From the NCBI GenBank assembly GCA_902530325.1, contig CACAAB010000004.1, positions 1 to 64,000 on the forward strand: 64,000 nucleotides of DNA, in the 5' to 3' direction. Position 1 is the first letter of the stretch. The number at the start of each line of letters is the position of its first letter. Of this stretch, positions 8,060 to 17,177 are shown piece after piece. Both the position numbers and the translations under genes were made by a program. The notes beneath the pieces are model-generated. The model saw nothing but the letters and a program-made list of their open reading frames with translations, made no database searches and was not told the origin of the DNA. This DNA is from an uncultured SAR116 cluster alpha proteobacterium. Its GTDB lineage: Bacteria > Pseudomonadota > Alphaproteobacteria > Puniceispirillales > Marisalimonadaceae.

Positions 8060-9181
8060 CTATTTGGATTGATATGCTTGTCTATCTATAGATACTGAGC
8101 TTATATAAATAAATACGCTATCATTTATTGATAATTTCATTTTTTTCAAATTATATGTTGTCATCCTAACTCTAAGTGTTTGTTTTTTTCTTTTACTTTT
8201 GAAACTTTTTAATACAATGACTAACTCAGAGAATGCTGAGTTATTTTCAATTTCAATCGAAGATATTAAACCTTGCAATTCGTTTTCAGTGATTTGTGTC
8301 TTTAGACGTGAAGATGAAAGAAGTATGTCTCTAGACCTGATCCTAACTCTTACTATATCATTCAAGTTACCTGGCAAACCTGGAACAACAAGCTTTTGTC
8401 CACTCAAATCAAGAGTTGTCATATGTAAGTTCTGATCTTGCCTAGAAACCACCCCCTCTAAAATGGAACTTGACTCAAATTTGCCTGTCAGATCTACAAA
8501 TGAACTTCTATTAAGAATCTTTGAAACACTTCCACTATCGATTTTCTCACCATCTTTAATTAATACGATTTGATCTCCGATTTGTGAAATTTCTTCAATT
8601 GAGTGGGTAATATATAAAATTGGTGTTTTAAATTTTTTATTAAAACCTTTTAAAAATACTAATAACTTAGATTTATATTTTATATCTAAATCTGACATAG
8701 GTTCGTCTAAAAGTAGATAATTAGGTTGTTTCAAAATTGTTCTAGCTAGTACCACTCTTAATTTTTCACCTCCAGACAAATTCTCAGGTGACCTTTTTAA
8801 AAGAGAATTCAATTCAAGGTTATTAATTAAATATTCTTTACTTATTAAACTTTTATTTGGAGTTTTTAATTGATGCCTTTTTATAACAAAATCAAGGTTT
8901 TCTTCTACACTTAGGTGTTCAAATAATATTGGATTTTGAAACATTATTCCAAATGGCCTCTTGTAAGAAGGATATTTGTCTATGTTGTGAAGTTCATTTC
9001 CGTTAAAAATTATTCTAATTTCTATATTTTTAATAAACCCACCTAATGCAGAAACAATTGTAGTTTTTCCTGATCCATTTGGACCATATAAGATAGTTAT
9101 CCCATCATTTTTAAAATGATGCTCAAAATTTAAAAAAAAATTCCCAATTTTACCTTTTAACAAAACTGACAAATCTGACAT
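8060..9181 (-). CDS. modC: Molybdate ABC transporter ATP-binding protein
   Basis: The ATPase of a molybdate (or tungstate) importer. Walker A is GPNGSGKTT at residues 33-41, the ABC signature LSGGE at 134-138, and Walker B LLLDEP at 154-159, followed by the switch His in ITHSIEE. Beyond residue 230 comes a C-terminal TOBE/MOP-type beta domain (VRVRIRSRDILLSSSRLK) that in ModC binds oxyanion. Total length 373 residues is normal for ModC. The ATG overlaps the modB stop by one base, so translation is coupled. It converges with the thiolase gene. Confidence 0.88.
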   Translation of the reverse strand: MSDLSVLLKGKIGNFFLNFEHHFKNDGITILYGPNGSGKTTIVSALGGFIKNIEIRIIFNGNELHNIDKYPSYKRPFGIMFQNPILFEHLSVEENLDFVIKRHQLKTPNKSLISKEYLINNLELNSLLKRSPENLSGGEKLRVVLARTILKQPNYLLLDEPMSDLDIKYKSKLLVFLKGFNKKFKTPILYITHSIEEISQIGDQIVLIKDGEKIDSGSVSKILNRSSFVDLTGKFESSSILEGVVSRQDQNLHMTTLDLSGQKLVVPGLPGNLNDIVRVRIRSRDILLSSSRLKTQITENELQGLISSIEIENNSAFSELVIVLKSFKSKRKKQTLRVRMTTYNLKKMKLSINDSVFIYISSVSIDRQAYQSK

Positions 9182-9873
9182 TATTTAACTCTTACAACTG
9201 TTCTTTTGTTAAAATAAAATAGAGTTAATAAAATAATAAATGATAAAATTAACATTCCACCTGCTAAAATATGTGCTTTACCAAAGGATAATTGTTCTAC
9301 ATGATCATAAATCGAAATAGCAATTACTTTTGTTTTACCATGAATGCCACCTCCAACCATTAGAACAATTCCAAATTCACCTAAGGTGTGTGCAAAAGAT
9401 ATTATGAAGGAAGTAAAAAATCCTTTTTTACATAAGGGTATTATCACATTTAAAAAAGTATCTAATGGACCAGCACCTAAACTATAAGATGTCCTAATAG
9501 TATCTCTTCCTATTTTTTCAAATGAAGCTTGAAGAGGTTGAACCCAAAAAGGAAGAGAATAAATTATAGAAGCCAGAACTAAACCGTAAAACGAAAAAAT
9601 TAACTGTTCTCCCGTTAATAATATAAAAATTTTACCTAATATTGTTTCTGGACTCAAAAAAACAATTAGATAAAAGCCAATAACTGTAGGTGGTAAAACA
9701 AGTGGTAACGTTACTAATGTTTCAATAAATGGTTTGGTATTTTTTGACTTAAATGCTAAAAAATATGCTAAAGGAGTGCCTATTAAAGCGAGGAAGAGAC
9801 AGGTAACAATAGCTAACTTTAATGTAATTAAAATAGCAGTAAAATCTGAGCTTAAATGGTAAAAAAAATCCAT
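9181..9873 (-). CDS. modB: Molybdate ABC transporter permease
   Basis: The 230-residue inner-membrane permease of the molybdate importer, with about five to six helices. The ABC-contact (EAA) region GAGPLDTFLNVIIPLCKKGF and the ModB-typical stretch HTLGEFGIVLMVGGGIHGKT are present. The gene overlaps modC by one base. Unusually, no modA gene for a periplasmic binding protein lies beside it: the next gene upstream is a divergent hydrolase. The binding protein must be encoded elsewhere or be absent. Confidence 0.87.
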   Translation of the reverse strand: MDFFYHLSSDFTAILITLKLAIVTCLFLALIGTPLAYFLAFKSKNTKPFIETLVTLPLVLPPTVIGFYLIVFLSPETILGKIFILLTGEQLIFSFYGLVLASIIYSLPFWVQPLQASFEKIGRDTIRTSYSLGAGPLDTFLNVIIPLCKKGFFTSFIISFAHTLGEFGIVLMVGGGIHGKTKVIAISIYDHVEQLSFGKAHILAGGMLILSFIILLTLFYFNKRTVVRVK

Positions 9874-9946
9874 ATTAAAAGACCAACTAAATTTGGAATT
9901 GATTTTGAGTATTATATCCTAACTAGATTATAATGGGGAATTATAA

Positions 9947-10834
9947 ATGTCATTTATAAAAACTGATGATAATGTAAAATTATTTTATGAGTCTACTGGT
10001 AAAGGTGAACCGATAATATTTGTTCATGAGTTTGCTGGTGATTACAGAAGTTGGGAACCACAAGTTAATTATTTGTCTAGATATTATCAATGCATATCAT
10101 TTTGTGCTAGAGGATACCCACCATCTAAAGTTCCAGAAAATGAAAGCAGTTATAGTCAAGAAAGAGCATGGCGTGATATTTTAAGTGTAATGGATAATCT
10201 AAAAGTAGAGAAAGCACATATTGTTGGCTTATCCATGGGTGGATTTGCAACTCTTCATCTAGGGATAAATGCTCAAGATAGAGTTTTAAGTCTAGTAATA
10301 GCTGGTTGTGGATATGGCGCCATACCAATTGACAAAACTAATTTCAATAAAGAAGCAGACTTTTCTAATATTTCTTTGGATAGTGCAAAAATTATTTTAA
10401 ATGAGGGAATGGATAAATTTGGATCAGAGTATGCTCTAGGTCCCTCTAGGGTCCAATTCCAAAACAAAGATCCAAAAGGTTGGCAACTATTTAATGACCA
10501 ACTAATTAAACATGACCCTGTCGGCTCAGCCAATACTTTATTGGGCGTTCAAAATAAAAGGCCTAATTTATATTCTTTAGAAAAGGAAATAAGTGGCATA
10601 ACTTGTCCAACACTAATTATAAATGGTGATGAAGATGATATGTGTCTTGAAGTAGGTCTGTATTTGAAAAGAACTATTAAGACAGCTGGTTTGTTAATAG
10701 TTCCAAAAACAGGGCATACAATCAATTTAGAAGAACCAGATTTATTTAATAATCATTTGCTAAAATTTTTTACTGCAGTAAATTCATCTTCGTGGGGTAG
10801 TAGAGATCATAGAGCAAAAATAATAAAATTCTAA
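9947..10834 (+). CDS. Alpha/beta hydrolase
   Basis: A 295-residue alpha/beta hydrolase. The oxyanion region is IIFVHEFAGDYRSW, the nucleophile elbow GLSMGG puts Ser at residue 96, the acid is likely in NGDEDDMC, and the catalytic His is in PKTGHTINLEEP. These are the marks of esterase, lactonase or C-C hydrolase members; substrate cannot be assigned. It is divergent from modB and converges on yajQ, overlapping its 3' end by four bases. Confidence 0.87.
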   Translation: MSFIKTDDNVKLFYESTGKGEPIIFVHEFAGDYRSWEPQVNYLSRYYQCISFCARGYPPSKVPENESSYSQERAWRDILSVMDNLKVEKAHIVGLSMGGFATLHLGINAQDRVLSLVIAGCGYGAIPIDKTNFNKEADFSNISLDSAKIILNEGMDKFGSEYALGPSRVQFQNKDPKGWQLFNDQLIKHDPVGSANTLLGVQNKRPNLYSLEKEISGITCPTLIINGDEDDMCLEVGLYLKRTIKTAGLLIVPKTGHTINLEEPDLFNNHLLKFFTAVNSSSWGSRDHRAKIIKF

Positions 10835-11316
10835 TCTCTAAAATTTTCATATTGTAATGGGTGCTTAATATTTAATTCTTTTATTAATTTAATTGCTGCT
10901 TGAAGGTCATCTCTTTTTTTACCAGATACTCTTACTTCGTCACCTTGAATAGATGTTTGTACTTTACTTTTTGAAGATTTAATTGCCTTTACTATTTTTT
11001 GTGCAACTTCTCTATCAACACCTTGTTTGATTAAAACAATTTGTCTAATGGAATTACCTGATGCAGCTTCTGGTTTTTCAAATTCCAATGCGCCTGTGTC
11101 AACTTTTTTTCTAGTAAGGTGAGTAATAATAAGATCTTCAACTTGCTTTCTTTTTAAATCATCATCAGCTTTAATTATAATTTTATCTTCTTGCTGCTCT
11201 ACCTCACACATGCTTCCTTTAAAATCATATCTAGTACTAATTTCTTTTTTTACACCATCTAAACCATTTTGAACTGAAGGCATGTCTATTTTACTTACTA
11301 TATCAAAACTAGGCAT
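10831..11316 (-). CDS. yajQ: YajQ family cyclic-di-GMP-binding / nucleotide-binding protein
   Basis: A 161-residue YajQ (UPF0234) protein. It begins MPSFDIVSKIDMPSVQNGLD and contains EISTRYDFKGS, TGALEFEKPEAASG and VQTSIQGDEVRVSGKKRDDLQ, all hallmarks of the family. Members bind cyclic-di-GMP or nucleotides and affect transcription in some bacteria. The gene stands alone between a convergent hydrolase and a divergent hydroxylase-like gene. Length is normal. Confidence 0.95.
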   Translation of the reverse strand: MPSFDIVSKIDMPSVQNGLDGVKKEISTRYDFKGSMCEVEQQEDKIIIKADDDLKRKQVEDLIITHLTRKKVDTGALEFEKPEAASGNSIRQIVLIKQGVDREVAQKIVKAIKSSKSKVQTSIQGDEVRVSGKKRDDLQAAIKLIKELNIKHPLQYENFRD

Positions 11317-11455
11317 TTTTTAATTCCCATAGTGTGTTATTCATTATCATAATATTAAATTTTTATTTCTCAAACAATCTAAATAAAAGTTGATAGAAAT
11401 TCCTTAAAATTATAGATTAAATATTTATTAATACTAACTATAAATAAAGTTTTTA

Positions 11456-12253
11456 ATGGATATTATCTTTAAATTAATTTTACTTATACCTATAATTTTA
11501 AGTACAGTTTTTCTTTTTATAAATATTGGAATATGGACAATATTTCCATTCTGGATTTTATGTGGATTAATTGACATCTCTAGACATAAAACAATGGATC
11601 TAAAATTAATTAAAGAATATTTCATAGGTAAAGGTTTTTTAACTTTTTTACTATCACCATTAAATCTTTTATCTGATCTTTTGTCGCATAGAAACCTTCA
11701 TACTTATAAAATTGAAGATCTTCCTCAAGGTCATCAAAATGAAATCAATGACGTTATTTCGCTATTTGATAAAAAATCTAAAGAAATTACAAAGAGATTT
11801 AAAGAAAATCCAAATGATAATAGAACAATGTTATTTTATAAATGGTATGGATATGAATTGGATGATACAATTGAAGAATTTAATAATGAATATAATTATA
11901 TAAAAACTATTGGTGTTTCACTTTTTAGAGAAAAGACTTCAACGTCTAGACATTTTGGTCCTCTAAGAATGACTTATCGAATTTTGTATAATTTTAATAA
12001 AGTTAAAAAGGAAGGTTCTTTTATTGAAGCTGATGGTAGAATTCATAAGTGGAAGTCTGATCCATTGTTTATTTTTGATGATACATTAATACATCAAAGC
12101 TTTAACGAAGAAGATGATTTAAGATTTTGTGCTTTTATTGATATTATTAGGCCTTCTCATTTAGACAATATAATCAAGCTGATTTTAAAATCTGTCGGTT
12201 TTTTATTAAAAAATACTAGAAGTATATTTTATAAAAATTGGAAAATGATATAA
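11456..12253 (+). CDS. Aspartyl/asparaginyl beta-hydroxylase family, LpxO-like membrane protein
   Basis: A 265-residue protein with an N-terminal membrane region (about residues 5-40) and a second hydrophobic patch near 60-75. A C-terminal Asp_Arg_Hydrox-type Fe(II)/2-oxoglutarate domain follows. Candidate iron ligands are H166 in RHFGPLRMTYRILYN and H213 in FDDTLIHQSFNEEDDLRF, with R223 as likely 2-oxoglutarate contact. A membrane-anchored enzyme of this fold is LpxO, which hydroxylates lipid A acyl chains, so an LPS or ornithine-lipid hydroxylase is a reasonable guess. It converges with the alcohol dehydrogenase gene, three bases apart. The family is fairly sure, the substrate is not. Confidence 0.68.
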   Translation: MDIIFKLILLIPIILSTVFLFINIGIWTIFPFWILCGLIDISRHKTMDLKLIKEYFIGKGFLTFLLSPLNLLSDLLSHRNLHTYKIEDLPQGHQNEINDVISLFDKKSKEITKRFKENPNDNRTMLFYKWYGYELDDTIEEFNNEYNYIKTIGVSLFREKTSTSRHFGPLRMTYRILYNFNKVKKEGSFIEADGRIHKWKSDPLFIFDDTLIHQSFNEEDDLRFCAFIDIIRPSHLDNIIKLILKSVGFLLKNTRSIFYKNWKMI

Positions 12254-12256
12254 AAG

Positions 12257-13396
12257 CTATGTATTTGGAACTAATATTTGTCTAACAACTTTACCCTTAG
12301 ACAATTTATCAAAACCTTCATTCAAGTTATCAAATGTAATTTTCCCATCTATTAGTTTATCAACTGGTAAACGTCCTTGTTTATATAAATTTAGAAATCT
12401 AGGTACATCTCTTACAGGAACACATGAACCCATATAGCTTCCTAAAATTGATTTTTCTTGTGCAACTAAATCACTATGGTTAAAACTAAACTGAGTATTT
12501 ATTGGTGATAAACCAGCAGTAACCACAGAACCTCCATATCTAATTATTTGATAAGCGGTATCCATGGCTTGTATTACACCAGCTAGATCAATAGCATAGT
12601 CAACACCACCATTTGTTAAATCCCTTATTTCTTCAACCATATTATTGTTTCTACTATCAAAACAATGTGTTGCACCAAGTTCTTCTGCTCTACTAAATTT
12701 TGATGGATCAATATCAACTGCAATTATAGTTTCAGCTCCTGCTAGTTTTGCACCAATTATACCATTTAGCCCTACACCTCCTAATCCAATAATTGCGACT
12801 GAATCTCCAGGTCTTATTCTAGCAGTATTAATTACAGCTCCGACACCAGTCATAACAGCACACCCAAAAAGAGCTGCGTCTTCAATATTAAAGGCTTTAT
12901 CAATTACAACTACAGATCCTCTATCAACTACATTATATTGAGACATACATGAAATCCCAGTATGGTGATTAAGCCTATTGCCCTCCATATCTGTCAATCT
13001 GCTTCCACCTGACATTAAATCACCTTTACCTTTTGTTGCAGCTGCGAGTTCACATACTTGAGGTCTTCCTTCAAGACATCTTCTACATCTTCCACAAGAA
13101 GGTGAAAATTGAAAAGCAACATGATCTCCAACTTTTATGTCTTTTACAGCACTTCCTAGCTCAACCACTTCACCCGAACCTTCATGGCCAATTACTAATG
13201 GCAAGGGCATTACTCTAGATCCATTTATAACTGACAAGTCAGAATGACAGAGACCAGCACCCATAACCTTCACAAGCACCTCATTTTCTAGAGGAGGTGA
13301 TATATTGATTTCCTCGATAGATAGTGGCTTAGAGTCTTTATATGGGGCAGTTAATTTATTATTTCTAATAACTGCAGCTTTACATTTAATTGACAT
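12257..13396 (-). CDS. Zinc-dependent alcohol dehydrogenase, class III-like
   Basis: A 379-residue medium-chain dehydrogenase. The catalytic zinc ligands are C50 and H71 (AGLCHSD and GHEGSGEV), and the structural zinc ligands C101, C104, C107 and C115. The Rossmann motif GLGGVGLNGIIGAKLAG is followed by IAVDID, indicating NAD preference. It resembles broad alcohol or S-(hydroxymethyl)-type dehydrogenases. It abuts the nitrile hydratase accessory gene with no gap and has an AGGAG site, so it is the last gene of the nitrile hydratase operon. Its alcohol or aldehyde substrate is unknown. Confidence 0.9.
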   Translation of the reverse strand: MSIKCKAAVIRNNKLTAPYKDSKPLSIEEINISPPLENEVLVKVMGAGLCHSDLSVINGSRVMPLPLVIGHEGSGEVVELGSAVKDIKVGDHVAFQFSPSCGRCRRCLEGRPQVCELAAATKGKGDLMSGGSRLTDMEGNRLNHHTGISCMSQYNVVDRGSVVVIDKAFNIEDAALFGCAVMTGVGAVINTARIRPGDSVAIIGLGGVGLNGIIGAKLAGAETIIAVDIDPSKFSRAEELGATHCFDSRNNNMVEEIRDLTNGGVDYAIDLAGVIQAMDTAYQIIRYGGSVVTAGLSPINTQFSFNHSDLVAQEKSILGSYMGSCVPVRDVPRFLNLYKQGRLPVDKLIDGKITFDNLNEGFDKLSKGKVVRQILVPNT

Positions 13397-13756
13397 TTAA
13401 ACACTCCTATTTTTAATATTTACCGGTTTGCCGTGAGGTGTAGACAAATAAGCTTGAGTCCAGTCTTCTTTTAATAGCATCAAAGTATCTTTATTACTTA
13501 TTTTCTTTATAATGAGGATTTCTTCAAGTGCATTTAACCAACAAGAAAAATAATCATTACTACCATCTAAGTTTTTTGAGAGTGATCTTTGTTTTTTTAG
13601 GGACTCTCCAAAAATTTCTACAAACTCTTTCCAGCTGAAATTTCCTTTCTCTGACATTTGAACTGTAATCGCAAATAATTGACTATGCCAAGGATTTTGG
13701 AAAACAATTTGATCTTCGGACTTATTTTTAAAAGGTAAATTATAATTAGATTTCAT
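13397..13756 (-). CDS. Nitrile hydratase accessory (activator) protein
   Basis: A 119-residue protein resembling the N-terminal half of nitrile hydratase beta subunits, as accessory or metal-trafficking proteins of cobalt nitrile hydratases do. The diagnostic segment is FQNPWHSQLFAITVQMSE followed by FSWKEFVEIFGESL. It lies directly behind the beta subunit gene (16-base gap), the usual place. Likely role: delivery of cobalt to the alpha subunit by subunit swapping, by analogy with known activators. Confidence 0.87.
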   Translation of the reverse strand: MKSNYNLPFKNKSEDQIVFQNPWHSQLFAITVQMSEKGNFSWKEFVEIFGESLKKQRSLSKNLDGSNDYFSCWLNALEEILIIKKISNKDTLMLLKEDWTQAYLSTPHGKPVNIKNRSV

Positions 13757-13772
13757 TTTTATCTTTTTAAAT

Positions 13773-14513
13773 TTAATGTGGAAAAAGTTTAAGGTATGGT
13801 TCCCACAAATCTAAAAGGACACTATCATTCTGACTTTCAGCTAATTCTCCCCATAGCTCTGATGATTTGAACTCTACAGTATACAATGGTGAGGGATTTT
13901 CTCCCAAACCATGAGCATTTTTATCAGGAAAAACATGATTATTGTTGTAAGAATGAATTACACCAACTCTTCCCATAGCGTATTTCGGCAAACGAGTGTG
14001 TCCACCACTAATATCTTTATTTGGACTATAATTTTCTGTAATAACTTTATCGCCTATATTAAAAACAGGAATTATATCTATATCTCTGACAGAAGGGCCT
14101 CCCCAACCTAGTGTTTTCTGAACATCTTTGGCTAACCAAGTTCTTTGATCGAGTTTAATGTCGTTATCAGAAAATTTTTTTAAAGTTCCATTTTCAACAG
14201 CAGAAACATATTCTTTCAATTCATTTAATGAAATAAGTTCTTTATCAATTAAAAGATTAGTAAGAGCTGCCAACCATTTTTCATAATAAGAAAAATTTAC
14301 ATAATCTTTTGGTGGCAAACATTCTCTATAATGACGACTAATATCTAGGTTCCATTCTCCTAAAGCTCCAGCAGCAAGAGTAATCGCCCATGCTTTTGCG
14401 TGCCATTCATATTTGAAAGTTGGTTCAAAGTTAGTTACTTCATTTTCACCATCTCTTGGAACAGGAATTAATCCGTCACCATAACGACCACCCATGTCGT
14501 GCAGTCTGCTCAT
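13773..14513 (-). CDS. nthB: Nitrile hydratase beta subunit
   Basis: A 246-residue beta subunit of nitrile hydratase, which hydrates nitriles to amides with the alpha subunit. The N-terminus [14 protein letters not shown], the central RHYRECLPP plus YYEKWLAAL, and the C-terminal barrel [29 protein letters not shown] and [13 protein letters not shown] are all family landmarks, including the conserved arginines that contact the alpha metal centre. Its ATG overlaps the alpha stop (14510-14513), so the two are translationally coupled. Confidence 0.95.
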   Translation of the reverse strand: MSRLHDMGGRYGDGLIPVPRDGENEVTNFEPTFKYEWHAKAWAITLAAGALGEWNLDISRHYRECLPPKDYVNFSYYEKWLAALTNLLIDKELISLNELKEYVSAVENGTLKKFSDNDIKLDQRTWLAKDVQKTLGWGGPSVRDIDIIPVFNIGDKVITENYSPNKDISGGHTRLPKYAMGRVGVIHSYNNNHVFPDKNAHGLGENPSPLYTVEFKSSELWGELAESQNDSVLLDLWEPYLKLFPH

Positions 14514-15151
14514 TTTATTTCCTTTGGTAATCCAGTACCTATCATTGAATTTCTAGTAACTAATTCTGCAAGTTCACTTTCATTCATATTTTCAGTACCT
14601 TCAGGTCTCATTGGTAATACCAAATATCTTATTTCAGCAGTTGAGTCCCATACCTTTATCTGTACTTTTGGATCTAGTGGTAAACCAAATTCTAAAAGAA
14701 CTTTTCTTGGTTCTCTAACTGTTCTAGATCTATATTCATCACTTTTATACCAAGTTGGTGGAATGCCAAGGACTGGCCATGGATAACAACTACATAATGT
14801 ACAGACTATTACATTGTGAATTTCAGGTGTGTTTTCTACTACAACCATATTCTCACCTTGTCTACCTTGGTAACTTAGTTCTCTAATTGCTGAAGTAGCG
14901 TCAATCAAAAGTCTTTTTTTGTATTCTGGATCTACCCAGGCTTTAGCAACCACGTTTGCACCATTTTTGGGGCCTATTCGATTTTCATAAGTATCAATCA
15001 ATTCATCTAAAGTTTTAGAGTCTATTAATCCTTTGTTTAAGAGTAAAGTCTCAACAGCTTTTACCCTTAATTCAGGATCAGATGGTAAATGTGAATGCGC
15101 ATGATCATGTGAATGATTGTCACCACCAGCAATATTTTTCTTTTCACTCAT
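14510..15151 (-). CDS. nthA: Nitrile hydratase alpha subunit, cobalt type
   Basis: A 213-residue catalytic subunit. The metal claw is V-C117-T-L-C120-S-C122; threonine in the second position marks the Co(III) class, whereas iron enzymes have serine. The two later cysteines are the ones normally oxidised to sulfinate and sulfenate. The N-terminus is His-rich ([10 protein letters not shown], residues 12-21), seen in other cobalt types and possibly metal-scavenging. The segment [15 protein letters not shown] is family-typical. A thiocyanate hydrolase gamma subunit is the main alternative, but the paired beta and activator genes favour nitrile hydratase. Confidence 0.95.
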   Translation of the reverse strand: MSEKKNIAGGDNHSHDHAHSHLPSDPELRVKAVETLLLNKGLIDSKTLDELIDTYENRIGPKNGANVVAKAWVDPEYKKRLLIDATSAIRELSYQGRQGENMVVVENTPEIHNVIVCTLCSCYPWPVLGIPPTWYKSDEYRSRTVREPRKVLLEFGLPLDPKVQIKVWDSTAEIRYLVLPMRPEGTENMNESELAELVTRNSMIGTGLPKEIK

Positions 15152-15182
15152 AATTCAATCTCTTTTTTTATAATCTAAATTT

Positions 15183-16229
15183 TTAATCCGGAATTAGAAC
15201 TATTCTTCCATTAACTTTGCCCGATCTTAAATCAGACATCGCTTGATTTGCTGTTTCTAAACCTTGTTTTTTTACAGGTATTAATTTTATTTTGCCGGAT
15301 TTTATAATATTAACAAGTTCTTTTAATTCTCTTAACTCTCCTACATAAGAACCTCTAAGCGTCATAGATCTCATTGGTACCAATGGTAATGATAGTTTTA
15401 GCGAACCACCGTACAAACCTACTACAATTACCATTCCACCTTTTTTTACTAATGTCAGACCAAAATCAGTAGTTTCTGGTCTTCCAACAAAGTCTATGGC
15501 TGCTGCTGAACCAATACCAATTTTATTTCTAATTTCAGTTTCTTCATCTGGTGCAAAAGCTTCGTTTGCACCAGCTTCAAGGGCTTTTTCCCTCTTTTCT
15601 GGGTCATTGTCTATTACTAAAATTTTTGCTTTGTGTACTGCAGGAGATAATAAAATACCATTTATACCAACACCACCTGCACCAATAATAATAATCCAAT
15701 CATCTTTTGAAATTGTAGGAATTTTTTTTAGAGCACTAAATGCAGTTAGACCTGAACATGCGTATGGTGCTGCTTGCGCTGGATCCATATCACCATAAGA
15801 AACTATGTATTTACTGTGAGGTACAATTATGTGATCAGAATAACCTCCATCAAGACGAGCGCCTAAATATTTAGGAGCCTCGCATAATGTTTCATTATTT
15901 CCTAAACAAGCTACACATTTTCCACAACCAATCCATGGAAATACTATTCCAGCATCACCTATTTTAATATCTTTTACATTCTCACCTAAAGCTACTACAG
16001 TTCCAGTAATCTCGTGTCCTGGGGTAAATGGTAATTTTGTGCCCCTGTCAGCCAAAGTTATTCTTTTTCCATCTCCTAAATCAAAATAACCATCTGCTAA
16101 ATGAAGATCACTGTGACAAACGCCGCAAGCTGTAATCTTCACAAGAACTTCATCTCCTTTAGGTTGTGGATTTTCATATTCTCTTAATTCTAAAGGTTCA
16201 CCAAACTCAACAACCTGATAACTCTTCAT
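15183..16229 (-). CDS. Zinc-dependent alcohol dehydrogenase
   Basis: A 348-residue medium-chain alcohol dehydrogenase, different from the one at 12257. Catalytic zinc ligands are C38 and H72 (CGVCHSDLHLADG, TPGHE); structural zinc ligands are C102, C105, C108 and C116. The NAD site is GAGGVGINGILL followed by LVIDND. It sits 31 bases upstream of nthA and 27 bases after the lyase gene, in the middle of the operon. A likely role is oxidising a hydroxy-nitrile or alcohol or reducing an aldehyde in the same pathway, but this is inferred from context only. Confidence 0.9.
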   Translation of the reverse strand: MKSYQVVEFGEPLELREYENPQPKGDEVLVKITACGVCHSDLHLADGYFDLGDGKRITLADRGTKLPFTPGHEITGTVVALGENVKDIKIGDAGIVFPWIGCGKCVACLGNNETLCEAPKYLGARLDGGYSDHIIVPHSKYIVSYGDMDPAQAAPYACSGLTAFSALKKIPTISKDDWIIIIGAGGVGINGILLSPAVHKAKILVIDNDPEKREKALEAGANEAFAPDEETEIRNKIGIGSAAAIDFVGRPETTDFGLTLVKKGGMVIVVGLYGGSLKLSLPLVPMRSMTLRGSYVGELRELKELVNIIKSGKIKLIPVKKQGLETANQAMSDLRSGKVNGRIVLIPD

Positions 16230-16256
16230 TAAACAATTCTCCCCATCTAAAAATTA

Positions 16257-17129
16257 TCAACTTCTTTTTGAAGTTTCGTACTTGCTTGATATTTCATAAT
16301 AATCATCAAATCCAATTTTTTGTCTTAAATCACTAAAATCTAGTAATAACCCAGACCTATCTTCATCTTTCATTAGCAAATTTAATGACTTTGTCATTGC
16401 TTTCATTGCTGAACTCATAACGGTAAGTGGATAAACGGCAAGTTTGTAACCAATTTCTGTCAATTCTTTCATGGATAAATTTGGTGTTATACCTCCCTCA
16501 ACAATGTTAGCTATTTTAACACCAGGAATTTCTTTACATATTGTTCTCATTTCTTCTTTATTTTTCGGAGCCTCAACAAACATGATATCTGCCCCAAGTT
16601 CATAAAATTTTTGTGATCTTAATATTGCCTCACTCAGACCATGAGTGTGATTCGCATCTGTTCTAGCCATAATTAAAATATCATAACCTTCATTTCTCAT
16701 ATCAGTAGCTGCCCTTATTCTATCAAATGCTTCTTCTCGATTAACCACATCCTTTCCTGGAGTGTGACCACAACGCTTGGGCGCTAATTGATCTTCAATT
16801 AATATGCCAGCACAACCTGCCTTAGAACATTCTTTCAATGTTCTACGAACATTCATGGCATTTCCATAACCAGTGTCTCCATCTACTATCATCGGTATAT
16901 CAATTGCGTTACAAATATTATTTGCTTGGTCAAAAACTTCTGAGAAGGTCATAAGCCCAAGATCTGGAGATCCTATCCTAGAAGCGGACGCAGCAAAACC
17001 TGACATAAAAGTTACATCAAAATTTGCTTGTTGTATTAATTTTGCAGATAAAGCATCAAAACAAGACGGTATTGGAATAAAAGGTTTTTCTTTTAAAATC
17101 TTTCTTAAATTATCAGGCTTACTTATCAT
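16257..17129 (-). CDS. Isocitrate lyase / PEP mutase family lyase
   Basis: A 290-residue TIM-barrel enzyme. D83 and D85 in IVDGDTGYGN and the pair E112-D113 are metal ligands. The flexible catalytic loop has KRCGH (118-122) with Cys120, which points to a C-C lyase such as methylisocitrate or dimethylmalate lyase rather than PEP mutase. The barrel continues with IMARTDANHTHG and MFVEAPKN. It lies between the E1-like gene and an alcohol dehydrogenase, tightly spaced. Likely action: retro-aldol cleavage of a 2-hydroxy-dicarboxylate-like compound, product unknown. Confidence 0.87.
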   Translation of the reverse strand: MISKPDNLRKILKEKPFIPIPSCFDALSAKLIQQANFDVTFMSGFAASASRIGSPDLGLMTFSEVFDQANNICNAIDIPMIVDGDTGYGNAMNVRRTLKECSKAGCAGILIEDQLAPKRCGHTPGKDVVNREEAFDRIRAATDMRNEGYDILIMARTDANHTHGLSEAILRSQKFYELGADIMFVEAPKNKEEMRTICKEIPGVKIANIVEGGITPNLSMKELTEIGYKLAVYPLTVMSSAMKAMTKSLNLLMKDEDRSGLLLDFSDLRQKIGFDDYYEISSKYETSKRS

Positions 17130-17177
17130 TTTATTTCTTTCTATATAAGTCCTGTATATCTTAATATTAAAAATTAC

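Noticed and set aside
16257..17129. PEP mutase (phosphonate synthesis) assignment for the lyase
   Set aside because: The loop has KRCGH with the lyase cysteine, not the PEP mutase loop, and no phosphonate genes adjoin.
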